DNA of 45,383 nt from Pseudomonadota bacterium (lineage in GTDB: Bacteria > Pseudomonadota > Gammaproteobacteria > Steroidobacterales > Steroidobacteraceae), in the NCBI GenBank assembly GCA_023423065.1, contig JAFAGC010000047.1, positions 1 through 45,383 on the forward strand, in the 5' to 3' direction. Both the position numbers and the translations under genes were made by a program. Below the pieces are notes generated by a model. The model ran no database searches, had not been told where the DNA came from, and saw only the letters and a program-made list of their open reading frames with translations. This document shows positions 35,905-45,333 of the stretch, piece after piece (position 1 is the first letter of the stretch; every line of letters begins with the position of its first letter).

Positions 35905-35936
35905 AACGCCGCCCCTTCAGGGCGGCGTTTTCTTTT
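35905..35936 (+). terminator. Rho-independent terminator of icd
   Basis: A 10-bp perfect stem (AACGCCGCCC/GGGCGGCGTT) with a 5-nt loop is followed by a TTTTCTTTT tract. It starts 32 bp after the icd stop. It also overlaps the last codons and the TGA stop (35917-35919) of the convergent peptidase gene. Confidence 0.92.
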
Positions 35937-37926
35937 GTGGCGCTTGCGCCTGGAAATCCTGCGCCTCGAAATCTTGCGCCTGATAATTTTTGCTCAGACC
36001 GGCGGCCAGGAAGGCCTCCAGCTCGCGCAACAACCTCTCCCGCCACTCGTACCGCGACAACGAGTGATTTCCGCCCTTGATGATCACGAGCTCGTGAACC
36101 TTGTCGTTCACCTTGAGCATGCGCGCCATGCGCCGGCTGTGATCCACGAGTACCTGGATGTCGGCGTCGCCGTGCACGAGCAGCACGGGCGCCTTGATCT
36201 CCCGCGCGGCGCGCAGGGGCGAACCGGCCTTGAGCTCGTCGCTGTCCGAGCCGATGGAATGATCCGCGCGATAGCTCCCGCCGTGAAAACGCCGCGTTTC
36301 GGCCGCCAGCGCGCGCAGGTCCGAAACGCCCGCGATACTCGCGACACAACGGTAGAGATCGGGCTCGCGCACGGCGCTCATGAGCGCGGCGTATCCGCCG
36401 TAGCTCCAGCCGGCGATGCAGACCCGGGCGGGATCCGCGATGCCTTCTTCGATGGCCCACTTCGTCGCGGCCGTGATGTCGTCCACCATCACGGTGCCCC
36501 AGTTGCGCAGTCCCGCGTCGTACCACTCGCGTCCATAACCGGTCGAGCCGCGGAAGTTCACCTGCAACACCGCGTAGCCGCGGCTCGCCATGAACTGCAC
36601 CATCGAGTCGAAGCCCCAGCTGTCGCGGTAGTAAGGGCCGCCATGTGGATAAACGACCATCGGCAGGCTCCGGCCGCTGGAGCCGAGCGGCACCGTGAGA
36701 TATCCCGGCAGGATCAGGCCCTCCGGGCCCCTGATCTTCACCGGGATCATCGGCGCGAACGGCTGCCCGGCGAGCGCGGGACTCGCGCTGCCCACGGCCC
36801 ACATCTTGTTGGCGCGCAGGTCGACCAGGTGGTACTCGGTCGGCCGCACGTCGGAATACGACTCGACCAGCAGCCGCTTGCCGTCGGTCGACGCGTCGAT
36901 CACGTAGTTCTCGCAGCCCGGCAGGAGAGCGTCGATGCCGCCGTAGATGCGCTCGGCCTCGTCGTCGAACAACATGCGGTGCACGCGGTCGGTCTCGTAC
37001 AGGAAGCCGATGATGCGTCCGTCGGCGGGCCAGTAGATAGGTCCGCCGACGTCCACCTCGCCGTGCGCGAACAGCAGCTGGCGGTCCGATTTCTCGTTCA
37101 GGTCCATCTCGAAGATGGCCGCGCGGCCGTTGTGGTCGGCTTCCACGAGCAGCGTGCCGGGCGCCGGCCCGAAGCCGATCACGTCGAAATCGTCCCTGCC
37201 CAGCTCCCACTTCGCGAGCGTGCGCCACGGCGCATCCGCCGAATCGCGCGTGACGAACTGCGAACGGCGCTCGTCGTAACCCGAGCCGAAACGCACGACG
37301 CCCGCGCGGTCGGTGCTCCAGAACATGATCGGATACCGCTTGCGCTGGACGATGCTCATGCGGCCCGTGTAGACGTCCAGCGCCCACACGTCCGGGTAAG
37401 GGCCGCCATCGCCGCCGAGCTGTACCAGCACGCGCTTCGGATCGCCGGGCTGCCAGTCGAAGACGCGGTCCTGGAACTGCGAACCGCCCTGCGGTCCGTT
37501 CTGGACCAGCACCTTCGGAACATCGGCGCCGCTGACGCCGATCGAGACCAGTCGCGAGACGGCATACGGTGCGCCCCGCTCGAATTTCGTTCCGGTGAAT
37601 CCGCACAGCAGGCGGTCGTTCGCCTTGAAGCGGCACCAGGTCACCTGGAACGAATCGGCGGTGGCCTTCATGAGCTGGCGCACTTCCCGCTTTTCCAGGT
37701 CCTGCACGACGACGACGGACTCGTCGTTCACGCGTGTGACGAAGGCGAGCTTCAGGCCGTCCGGAGAGAGGGACGGAGTGCTGAAATCGGTTTCCGCCGC
37801 GAATTGGGCGATGGAGGGCGCGGCGCCCGCGGAGCGAGCGAGGCCGGAGTCCGCGAAGGCGGCGGAACAGAAAGCGAGGGCCCAGGCCGCGGTCGTCAAC
37901 GCGGCGCGACGACTGACTGGCCCCAT
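35917..37926 (-). CDS. S9 family peptidase (prolyl-oligopeptidase/acylaminoacyl-peptidase-like)
   Basis: A 669-residue secreted serine peptidase. A twin-arginine-like signal (MGPVSRRAALTTAAWALAF) precedes a beta-propeller (about 50-390) and an alpha/beta hydrolase domain with Ser508 (GWSYGGY), Asp589 (HGDADIQV) and His621 (GGNHSL). It cleaves short peptides, probably in the periplasm. The ATG at 37926 is chosen for the signal. The C-terminus is odd: a tail NYQAQDFEAQDFQAQ followed by APQKKTPP, encoded by three tandem 15-bp units and by the icd terminator. It follows the HDOD gene by 25 bp. Confidence 0.93.
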   Translation of the reverse strand: MGPVSRRAALTTAAWALAFCSAAFADSGLARSAGAAPSIAQFAAETDFSTPSLSPDGLKLAFVTRVNDESVVVVQDLEKREVRQLMKATADSFQVTWCRFKANDRLLCGFTGTKFERGAPYAVSRLVSIGVSGADVPKVLVQNGPQGGSQFQDRVFDWQPGDPKRVLVQLGGDGGPYPDVWALDVYTGRMSIVQRKRYPIMFWSTDRAGVVRFGSGYDERRSQFVTRDSADAPWRTLAKWELGRDDFDVIGFGPAPGTLLVEADHNGRAAIFEMDLNEKSDRQLLFAHGEVDVGGPIYWPADGRIIGFLYETDRVHRMLFDDEAERIYGGIDALLPGCENYVIDASTDGKRLLVESYSDVRPTEYHLVDLRANKMWAVGSASPALAGQPFAPMIPVKIRGPEGLILPGYLTVPLGSSGRSLPMVVYPHGGPYYRDSWGFDSMVQFMASRGYAVLQVNFRGSTGYGREWYDAGLRNWGTVMVDDITAATKWAIEEGIADPARVCIAGWSYGGYAALMSAVREPDLYRCVASIAGVSDLRALAAETRRFHGGSYRADHSIGSDSDELKAGSPLRAAREIKAPVLLVHGDADIQVLVDHSRRMARMLKVNDKVHELVIIKGGNHSLSRYEWRERLLRELEAFLAAGLSKNYQAQDFEAQDFQAQAPQKKTPP
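35945..35989 (-). repeat. Tandem 15-bp repeat, three units, in the peptidase 3' end
   Basis: Three consecutive units begin TGCGCCT; the first two (TGCGCCTGGAAATCC and TGCGCCTCGAAATCT) differ at two positions and the third is degraded. On the coding strand they encode the Q-A-Q-D-F tail of the S9 peptidase. The unit length is a multiple of three, so copy-number change keeps the frame. Confidence 0.8.
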
Positions 37927-37951
37927 CGAATCCTCCGCGGGGACTGCCAAA

Positions 37952-38662
37952 CTACTGAAGGTCCGTTGCGAGCTTCCGTATCGTGGCATCGGCGCGTATG
38001 GCCGACAAGACGTCCTTTGGGACCCCCGCCTCTTCCGCGGCGTGATCCAGCAGGCCGGGAGCGCAGAATTGCGGGGTCAGCAGTTCGATCGCGAGCAAAC
38101 GGGCCACGTAGACGGCCGCGGCGTCGGCGGCCGCCGATGGAAATTCGCGCAACCGCTGCCACTCGCCGGCCGTCGCGGCGGCGCGGGCCGGCACGTCCCA
38201 GGCGCGCAGGGCGCGCTCGAGTTGCTGGCCGCCGAGTTCCGCGCACAATTCGGCCTTGCCGGTCGCGTCGAGCCGCTTGCCCGACGCATGTTCGGCCTCG
38301 GCGATGGCGCGCAGCGTGAGGATGTCGCCCAGCCGGTGGAGCAGTCCGGCGATGGCGCTGTTCAGGGCATCGGCGCCGACGGCGTCCGCGAGCCGCCAGG
38401 CGCAGGCGGCCGTGATCACGCACTCGTTCCACATCGAGCGCAGCTCCTGGGAGCGCGCGGGCGCGGTGCAAAGCAGGCGGGTCATCGCCTGCAATCGCAG
38501 GTCGACCGGGGCGCCATCCGCGCCCAGCAAGGCCGTGATGTCGAGCGACGCCCAGTCGACCGGCGACGCGGGTAACTCGCGCAGTCGCTCCCGCAACTCG
38601 CTCGTGATCGTGCGGCGGACTTCGAGAGACAGGCTGGGCTGGCGATTCGGGCGATGCAACAT
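37952..38662 (-). CDS. HDOD domain protein
   Basis: A 236-residue helical protein with an HDOD domain, a catalytically dead relative of the HD phosphohydrolases. The segment SQELRSMWNECVITAACAWR, then LLHRLGDILTLRAI, matches HDOD, where the H-D metal pair is not required. Such domains appear in signalling proteins controlling motility, biofilm or second messengers. The ATG at 38662 (MLHRPNRQPS) is chosen over a longer frame running through the repeats upstream. The S9 peptidase gene follows after 25 bp. Confidence 0.8.
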   Translation of the reverse strand: MLHRPNRQPSLSLEVRRTITSELRERLRELPASPVDWASLDITALLGADGAPVDLRLQAMTRLLCTAPARSQELRSMWNECVITAACAWRLADAVGADALNSAIAGLLHRLGDILTLRAIAEAEHASGKRLDATGKAELCAELGGQQLERALRAWDVPARAAATAGEWQRLREFPSAAADAAAVYVARLLAIELLTPQFCAPGLLDHAAEEAGVPKDVLSAIRADATIRKLATDLQ

Positions 38663-38754
38663 AAGCTCGCGCTCTTGTTCTGGTTTACCGAGAGTTGAAT
38701 TCTCGCGGCTTGCCGCAGTGCGTCCAGCACAATGCATCGAAAATGAGAACGGAG

Positions 38755-38853
38755 TTTTACCGGGCAACGGTGCCAGGCACCGACATCCGGTAAAATCTAG
38801 GGGTTTCGGAAGTTTTGCCGGGGTGCGGTGCCTGGCACCGTCACCCGGCAAAA
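38755..38853. repeat. Pair of 41-bp palindromic repeats (REP-like family C)
   Basis: Two 41-bp palindromes, 38755-38795 and 38813-38853, are separated by 17 bp. Each has a perfect centre, CGGTGCCAGGCACCG or its complement, framed by outer arms TTTTACCGG/CCGGTAAAA or TTTTGCCGGG/CCCGGCAAAA. The second contains the TGA stop (38841-38843) of the transsulfuration gene, so the protein ends in FAG from repeat sequence. Paired REPs of this kind are called BIMEs. Confidence 0.88.
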
Positions 38854-40013
38854 GCCTGGTCGATGTCGGCGATGAGGTCGTCGATGTCTTCGAGGCCGAT
38901 GGAGAGGCGCACGGTGCCGAGGCCGATGCCGGACTTGCGGGCCTGGTCGGGCGTGAAGTCGCGAGTACCGATGAGCTGCGGCGCCATGACCAGCGACTCG
39001 GTCGAGCCCAGGCTCGCGGTCAGCGCGAACAATTGCAGCTTTTCGCTGAAACGGCGCGCCGCCTCCGCGCCCGCCGCGATGTCGAAGGTCACGACGGTCC
39101 CGGGTTCGCGCATCTGCTTCTTCGCGAGCTCCGCCTGCGGATGCGTCGAGAGCCCGGGGTAGAACACGCGCGCAACCGCCGGGTGCGCGGCGAGGTGCTC
39201 CGCGATGCGCTGCGCGCGCTGCGTCTGAGCCGTGTATCGCACGAAGTACGTCTTGAGCCCACGCTGGATGAGGAACGCCGCGTGCGGATCCAGCAGCGCC
39301 CCGAGCACGGAGAAATCCGGCCGCATGCCTTCGATCAGCTCCGCGCGCGCGATGACCGCCCCGCCCATCACATCGCCCGTGCCCGAGGCGTATTTCGTCA
39401 GGCTGTGCACGAACACGTCGATGTCGTATTCGCCGTGCTGGTGAAAGCCCGCGAACGTGTTGTCGATGACCGCGAGCGCGCCGTGCCGGTGAGACAGCTC
39501 GACGATCCTCTCGATGTCGGCGACTTTCGTCATCGGGTTGGTCGGACTCTCGAAGAGCACGAGACGCGTCGGCCGCGAGGCGAGCACGTTCTCGATGCCG
39601 GGCAGATCCTCGATCGACAACATCGTGTGCTCGACGCCGAACCGGCCGAGCAGCCGCCGGATGATGTTGCGCGTGGGGCCGTAGGTCTCGATGAAGAACA
39701 GCACGTGATCGCCGGCCTTCGTGAGCGAGATCAGCGTCTGGGCGATCGCGTTGACGCCCGAGGCGGTGGCGAGACAGTCGTCCCTGCCCTGCAGCCGCGC
39801 GAGCGTGAGCTCGAGCTGGCGCGTGGTCGGGTTGCTCGCGCGCATGTAGAAGTAGCCCGGCGCGGCGCCGCGCAACATGCGCAGCGTGTCGTCCACCGTC
39901 TCGAATTCGTACTTGACGCTCTGGTAGATAGGCGCGATGACCGGCTCGTTGCCGGGCGGCGGCGCGACGTCGGGCGGATGGTTGACGATTGTCGGTGGTT
40001 TCATGAACGTCAT
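38841..40013 (-). CDS. Cys/Met-metabolism PLP enzyme (cystathionine gamma-synthase-like)
   Basis: A 390-residue fold-type I PLP enzyme of the transsulfuration family. The PLP lysine is Lys207 in HSLTKYASG, and Tyr57 in YFYMRASNPT belongs to the YxR motif; GLGTVRLSIGLED is the C-terminal signature. The reaction could be cystathionine synthesis, beta- or gamma-lysis, or O-acetylhomoserine sulfhydrylation; the sequence alone does not decide. The ATG at 40013 overlaps the TGA of the amidase gene (ATGA), so it is the last gene of a coupled trio. Its final residues are encoded by a family C repeat. Confidence 0.92.
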   Translation of the reverse strand: MTFMKPPTIVNHPPDVAPPPGNEPVIAPIYQSVKYEFETVDDTLRMLRGAAPGYFYMRASNPTTRQLELTLARLQGRDDCLATASGVNAIAQTLISLTKAGDHVLFFIETYGPTRNIIRRLLGRFGVEHTMLSIEDLPGIENVLASRPTRLVLFESPTNPMTKVADIERIVELSHRHGALAVIDNTFAGFHQHGEYDIDVFVHSLTKYASGTGDVMGGAVIARAELIEGMRPDFSVLGALLDPHAAFLIQRGLKTYFVRYTAQTQRAQRIAEHLAAHPAVARVFYPGLSTHPQAELAKKQMREPGTVVTFDIAAGAEAARRFSEKLQLFALTASLGSTESLVMAPQLIGTRDFTPDQARKSGIGLGTVRLSIGLEDIDDLIADIDQAFAG

Positions 40014-40786
40014 TCCAGGGAAAAGGGATCCGCGTCGAGCTGCGCGGGGAATTTGTCTCGCCAGTCGCGCAATGCGTCGACGTCGAGCGGCACGGTGATG
40101 ACGCGCGGTCCGTCCATGAGCTCGACCAGTGGTTGGCCCATGAAATCGAGCGCGACGCTGTCGCCGACGTAGGCATTACCCGCCCCGTCCGTGCCGACGC
40201 GATTCACGCCGACGCAGAAGGCCTGGTTTTCGATGGCGCGCGCGCGCAGCAGCGCCGACCACGCGCCGCGGCGCGGGGCCGGCCAGTTGGCCGTGTAGAT
40301 CACGAGGTCGTATTCGAGCTCCGGCCGGCGCCGGCTCCACACCGGAAAGCGCAGGTCGTAACACACCAGCGGACACAGGCGCAGGCCACGCCAGTCGATG
40401 ATGAGCGCGTGCGTTCCGGCGCTGTAGTGCCGGTGCTCGCCCCCCATGCGGAACAGGTGCCGCTTGTCGTACCAGTAGGTAGGCCCGCCCGGCAGCGCCA
40501 GCATGAAACGATTGAAATGGCGGCCGTTGTCGTTCACCGCGACGCTGCCCCCGACGGCGGCGTCGAGGGCGCCCGCCTGCGCGAGCAGCCATTCGCGCGT
40601 GGGACCGTCCGCGGGTTCCGCGAACTCCTTCGGCTTCATCGTGAAGCCGGTGGTGAACATCTCGGGCAGCACGACGAGATCCGTCGTGCCCGCGAGCGGA
40701 GCGAGCTCCTGCGCGAAAAACGCGCGGTTCGCCTCCGGGTCGTGCCAGGCGAGCGGCTGCTGCACGAGAGTGACGCGAAAGCTCAT
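40010..40786 (-). CDS. Omega-amidase-type carbon-nitrogen hydrolase (YafV-like)
   Basis: A 258-residue nitrilase-superfamily amidase with the Glu-Lys-Cys triad at Glu42 (LPEMFTTGF), Lys108 (YDKRHLF) and Cys142 (LVCYDLRFP). YafV/omega-amidases hydrolyse 2-oxoglutaramate and 2-oxosuccinamate made by glutamine transaminases. It is sandwiched between an aminotransferase and a transsulfuration enzyme with ATGA overlaps on both sides, which fits removal of the amide formed when glutamine donates its amino group. The start at 40786 is fixed by the overlap with the aminotransferase stop. Confidence 0.92.
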   Translation of the reverse strand: MSFRVTLVQQPLAWHDPEANRAFFAQELAPLAGTTDLVVLPEMFTTGFTMKPKEFAEPADGPTREWLLAQAGALDAAVGGSVAVNDNGRHFNRFMLALPGGPTYWYDKRHLFRMGGEHRHYSAGTHALIIDWRGLRLCPLVCYDLRFPVWSRRRPELEYDLVIYTANWPAPRRGAWSALLRARAIENQAFCVGVNRVGTDGAGNAYVGDSVALDFMGQPLVELMDGPRVITVPLDVDALRDWRDKFPAQLDADPFSLE

Positions 40787-41964
40787 GCGCGCGCCCAGGT
40801 CGTGATGCGTTCGGCCGCCTCGATGAGCGTCGCGTCGCGCTTGGCGACGCACAACCGCACGATGCTCATGTCGGCGGGCGGCTCGCGGTAGAAAGGCGAC
40901 AGCGGGATGACGGCGACACCCGCCTCGTTGATGAGCCGCTCGGTGAATTCGACGTCACTGCCGGCGTACTTTCCTCGGGGCAGCCGGCCGTAGTCCGCGA
41001 GCTGGAAATAGCTGCCCTCGGCGGGCGGCAACTCGAGTCCGCTGTCCGCGAGCCGCGCGCGCAGCAGATCGCGTTTCGCACCGAAGAATCCCGCGATCTC
41101 GCGCCAGGCATCGGGGTGGCGTTCGAGGTACAGGCGGATCGCCGCCTGCAGCGGCGCCGCGATGCTGAAAGCGTTGAACTGGTGGACCTTGCGCAATTCG
41201 GTGGTTAGAGCCGGCGGCGCCACGCAGTACCCGACGCGCCACCCCGTGATGTGCAGCGTCTTGCCGAAGGAATACACGGCGAAACTGCGCTGCCGCAATT
41301 CCGGGTGGTTGATGACGGATTGGTGGGTTCGCCCGTCGTACTGCACGTGCTCGTAGACCTCATCGGCGAGTACGAGGATGGGCCGGTCCCGCACCAGGGC
41401 CGCGAGCGCGTCGAGATCGTCGGCGCTGGCCACCGTGCAGGCCGGATTGTGCGGATTGTTGATGATGATGAGACGCGTGCGGTCGCTCAGGGCGCCGCGC
41501 ACGCGGTCCCAGTCGTAGCGGAAGCGGGGCGGCTCGAGCGGAATGTGGATGCAGCGGGCGCCCGCGAGACGGATGGCGGGGTCGTAGGCGTCGTAGGCCG
41601 GGTCGAAGACGATGGCCTCGTCACCGGCCCCCACGGCCGCCTGGATCGCGGAATAGATAGACTCGGTCCCGCCGCAGCTCACGGTGAGCTCGGTTTCGGG
41701 ATCCACGGGGCGGCCGCCCGCGGCCGCGATCTTCGCGGCGATGCGCGCGCGCAACGCGACGTCGCCCGCCATGGGCGCGTACTGGTTGAAGCCCGCCTGG
41801 ACCGCCTCGGTCACGCACTCGGCCAGCCTGGGATCTATCGGGTAGTCAGGAAAGCCCTGACCCACGTTGACCGCGCCCTGCTCGGCGGCGCGGCGCGACA
41901 TCACGGTGAAGATCGTGGTGCCGACGTCGGGCAGTTTGCTCGCAAACTGGTCCGGAAAACTCAT
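40783..41964 (-). CDS. Methionine/glutamine-type aminotransferase (YbdL-like)
   Basis: A 393-residue fold-type I PLP aminotransferase. Lys235 lies in SFGKTLHITGWRVGY, Asp201 and Tyr204 in LADEVYE and Asn170 in NNPHNP. This matches YbdL/kynurenine-aminotransferase-like enzymes that transaminate methionine, glutamine and aromatic amino acids. It starts at 41964 (MSFPDQFASKLP). The gene leads a trio with the omega-amidase and a transsulfuration enzyme and lies 52 bp after the small DNA-binding-like gene on the same strand. Confidence 0.92.
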   Translation of the reverse strand: MSFPDQFASKLPDVGTTIFTVMSRRAAEQGAVNVGQGFPDYPIDPRLAECVTEAVQAGFNQYAPMAGDVALRARIAAKIAAAGGRPVDPETELTVSCGGTESIYSAIQAAVGAGDEAIVFDPAYDAYDPAIRLAGARCIHIPLEPPRFRYDWDRVRGALSDRTRLIIINNPHNPACTVASADDLDALAALVRDRPILVLADEVYEHVQYDGRTHQSVINHPELRQRSFAVYSFGKTLHITGWRVGYCVAPPALTTELRKVHQFNAFSIAAPLQAAIRLYLERHPDAWREIAGFFGAKRDLLRARLADSGLELPPAEGSYFQLADYGRLPRGKYAGSDVEFTERLINEAGVAVIPLSPFYREPPADMSIVRLCVAKRDATLIEAAERITTWARA

Positions 41965-42016
41965 CGCTGAAGCAAAGCCGCCGCGCACCCCCGTACGCGG
42001 CGCCTTCGACGGACGC

Positions 42017-42253
42017 CTACTTCTTCTTGGCGCGCTTCGCCTTGCGGGCGAGCTTCTTCTGCACTCCAGCCGGCTGGTCGATGAAGCGGAAACGGATCCC
42101 CTCCACCATTGCCTTGTACTTGACCGCACCGGTGGAGCGGCCCAGTTCCTTGGCGGCGAGACGCGCGGACATGCGCTGTTTCGCCAGGGCGCGCATCTTC
42201 TTGAGATCCGCGGGCGTCCATGGGGCGTTGTGCTTACGGGCTGATTTGGCCAT
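42017..42253 (-). CDS. Tiny basic helix-turn-helix (GcrA/SANT-like) protein, paralogue 2
   Basis: A 78-residue basic protein closely related to the gene at 32926-33120. The shared core reads WTPADLKKMRALAKQRMSAR, then LAAKELGRSTGAVKYKAM. It has a longer, very Lys/Arg-rich tail (QKKLARKAKRAKKK). The ATG at 42253 is preferred over an in-frame start six codons earlier. It sits 45 bp after potI and 52 bp before the aminotransferase on the same strand, so it may be co-transcribed with both. Confidence 0.76.
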   Translation of the reverse strand: MAKSARKHNAPWTPADLKKMRALAKQRMSARLAAKELGRSTGAVKYKAMVEGIRFRFIDQPAGVQKKLARKAKRAKKK

Positions 42254-42298
42254 TGATCGAATCCTCGTCAAAGTCGATAGGTGGTAGTTTAGCAGTAG

Positions 42299-43153
42299 TT
42301 AGCCAGTCACGGCCATCTGTTCCTCGCGTTTGCGGCGTTGCTCCTGGCGGCGCATCAGATAGGCCGACAGGATCACCCCCAGAGCTACTACCAGAACCAT
42401 TATGGTTGCTAGAGCATTCACGACCGGGCTTACACCTAGTCGAACGCGAGAAAATATGACCATGGGCAACGTGTTGGACCCGGGTCCGGAGACGAACTGG
42501 GTCACCACCAGGTCGTCCCATGAAAGCGTGAAGGCCAGCAGCCAGCCGGACAGGATGGCCGGCAGGATCAGCGGCACGGTTATCCGGAAGAAGACCTTGG
42601 CGGGACGGGCCCCCAGGTCGAGCGCGGCCTCCTCCAGCGAGTCGTCGAAACCGGCGAGGCGCGACTGCACGATGACCGTCACGTAGGCCATCGTGAAGGT
42701 GACGTGGGCGATGGTGATCGTCGCCATGCCGCGGTCGAACTGCCAGCCGAACATCTTCTGGAACAGCTGCTCGAGCGACACGAACAGCAGCAGCATGGAC
42801 AGGCCGGTGATCACCTCGGGCATGACCAGCGGCGCGGTAGTGAGACCCTGCAGGAACGCCCGACCCTTGAACGGCCCGAACCGCGACAGCACCAGGCCGG
42901 CGATCGTGCCGAGGATCACCGCCCCGGAGGCGGACATCGCCGCGACCTTGATCGACAGCCAGGCCGCCGACAGGACCTGGTTGTCGGAGAACAGCCGCGC
43001 GTACCACTTGAGCGTGGGCGAGTTGGCCGAATCCCACACCGTGACCAGGCGCGAGTTGTTGAACGAGAAGACGATCATCAGGAGGATCGGCACGTACAGG
43101 AAGAAGAAGCCGAAACCCAACATCGTCTTGCTGAACAGGCCGCGCGTGTTCAT
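42299..43153 (-). CDS. potI: Polyamine ABC transporter permease PotI
   Basis: A 284-residue inner-membrane permease with six hydrophobic helices and the ABC-contacting EAA loop (EEAALDLGARPAKVFFRITV). It is the second permease of a putrescine/spermidine-type importer. The ATG at 43153 overlaps the potH stop by 4 nt; longer readings run through potH in another frame. The C-terminus is a charged tail (MRRQEQRRKREEQ). Confidence 0.92.
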   Translation of the reverse strand: MNTRGLFSKTMLGFGFFFLYVPILLMIVFSFNNSRLVTVWDSANSPTLKWYARLFSDNQVLSAAWLSIKVAAMSASGAVILGTIAGLVLSRFGPFKGRAFLQGLTTAPLVMPEVITGLSMLLLFVSLEQLFQKMFGWQFDRGMATITIAHVTFTMAYVTVIVQSRLAGFDDSLEEAALDLGARPAKVFFRITVPLILPAILSGWLLAFTLSWDDLVVTQFVSGPGSNTLPMVIFSRVRLGVSPVVNALATIMVLVVALGVILSAYLMRRQEQRRKREEQMAVTG

Positions 43154-44151
43154 TTCTTCGCGGCCTGCAGTTCTTTGTTCTGGAAGTACTGGAAAATCAT
43201 GATCGGCACGACCAGGAGCAGCAGCATCGCGATGGCCACCGCGCTCGCCTTCGGCCAGTCGCGGTTCAGGAAGAACTCGTCCGAGAGCAGCTTGGCGATC
43301 ATCAGCTGATCCGTCCTTCCTAACAATGAGGGAATCACGTATTCGCCCACGGCCGGGATGAAGACGAGTAGCGAGCCCGCGACGATTCCCGGGAACGACA
43401 GCGGCAGCGTGATGCGCATGAACGACTTGATCGGCCCGGCGCCGAGGTCCTGCGCGGCCTCCAGCAGCGTGTTGTCGTGTTTCTCGAGGTTGGAATACAG
43501 CGGCAGGATCATGAACGGCAGATAGGAGTACACGATGCCGATGTACACCGCGAAGCTGGTGTTCATCATCGCCAGTGGTTCGTCGATGATCCCGATTCCG
43601 CGCAGCACCTGGTTGATCACCCCGTCGGTCTTGAGGAGCCCTATCCACGCATAGACGCGCAGCAGGAAGGACGTCCAGAACGGCAGGATGATGAGCATCA
43701 GGAATACGTTGCGGTAGGTAGGCGTCGAGCGCGAGATGGCGTAGGCCATCGGGTAGCCGAGGCACAGGCACAGCAACGTCGAGATGGCCGCCACCTTGAC
43801 CGAGTAGATCCAGGAGCTCACGTACAGCGGCTCGGTGAACAGGTACTGGTAGCTGCCGATCAGCAGTTTGACCTGCAGGGCGCCTTCCTCCAGCCACCGG
43901 AACACCGGCTCGTATGGCGGCCGCCCGAGCGGCGAGAACTCGGCGAAAGAGATCTTGAGGACGATCAGGAACGGGACGAGGAAGAAGACCAGCAGCCACA
44001 GGTAGGGAATCGCGATGACGAGCCGCTGACCCGACCAGTTCCTGAGCACGTACTCGGTCCAGCGCGGCGGGCCGTACTTGAACAGGAACGTCCACAGGGG
44101 CCCGATGCGACCCGGCGCTTCACGTGAGATTCGGGCGGCGGCCAATGCCAC
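43150..44151 (-). CDS. potH: Polyamine ABC transporter permease PotH
   Basis: A 333-residue permease with a long cytoplasmic N-terminus (about 45 residues), six transmembrane helices and the EAA loop EAAQDLGAGPIKSFMRITLP. The start is GTG at 44151, preceded by an AGGAG-type ribosome-binding site, 24 bp after potG. With PotI it forms the membrane channel. Confidence 0.92.
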   Translation of the reverse strand: MALAAARISREAPGRIGPLWTFLFKYGPPRWTEYVLRNWSGQRLVIAIPYLWLLVFFLVPFLIVLKISFAEFSPLGRPPYEPVFRWLEEGALQVKLLIGSYQYLFTEPLYVSSWIYSVKVAAISTLLCLCLGYPMAYAISRSTPTYRNVFLMLIILPFWTSFLLRVYAWIGLLKTDGVINQVLRGIGIIDEPLAMMNTSFAVYIGIVYSYLPFMILPLYSNLEKHDNTLLEAAQDLGAGPIKSFMRITLPLSFPGIVAGSLLVFIPAVGEYVIPSLLGRTDQLMIAKLLSDEFFLNRDWPKASAVAIAMLLLLVVPIMIFQYFQNKELQAAKK

Positions 44152-44175
44152 TTTCCAGGACTCCTGTGACCGGTA

Positions 44176-45333
<1,158 letters not shown>

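Noticed and set aside
35902..38319. 805-codon open frame on the plus strand
   Set aside because: It is antisense to the S9 peptidase, with no recognisable domain and shadow-type composition.
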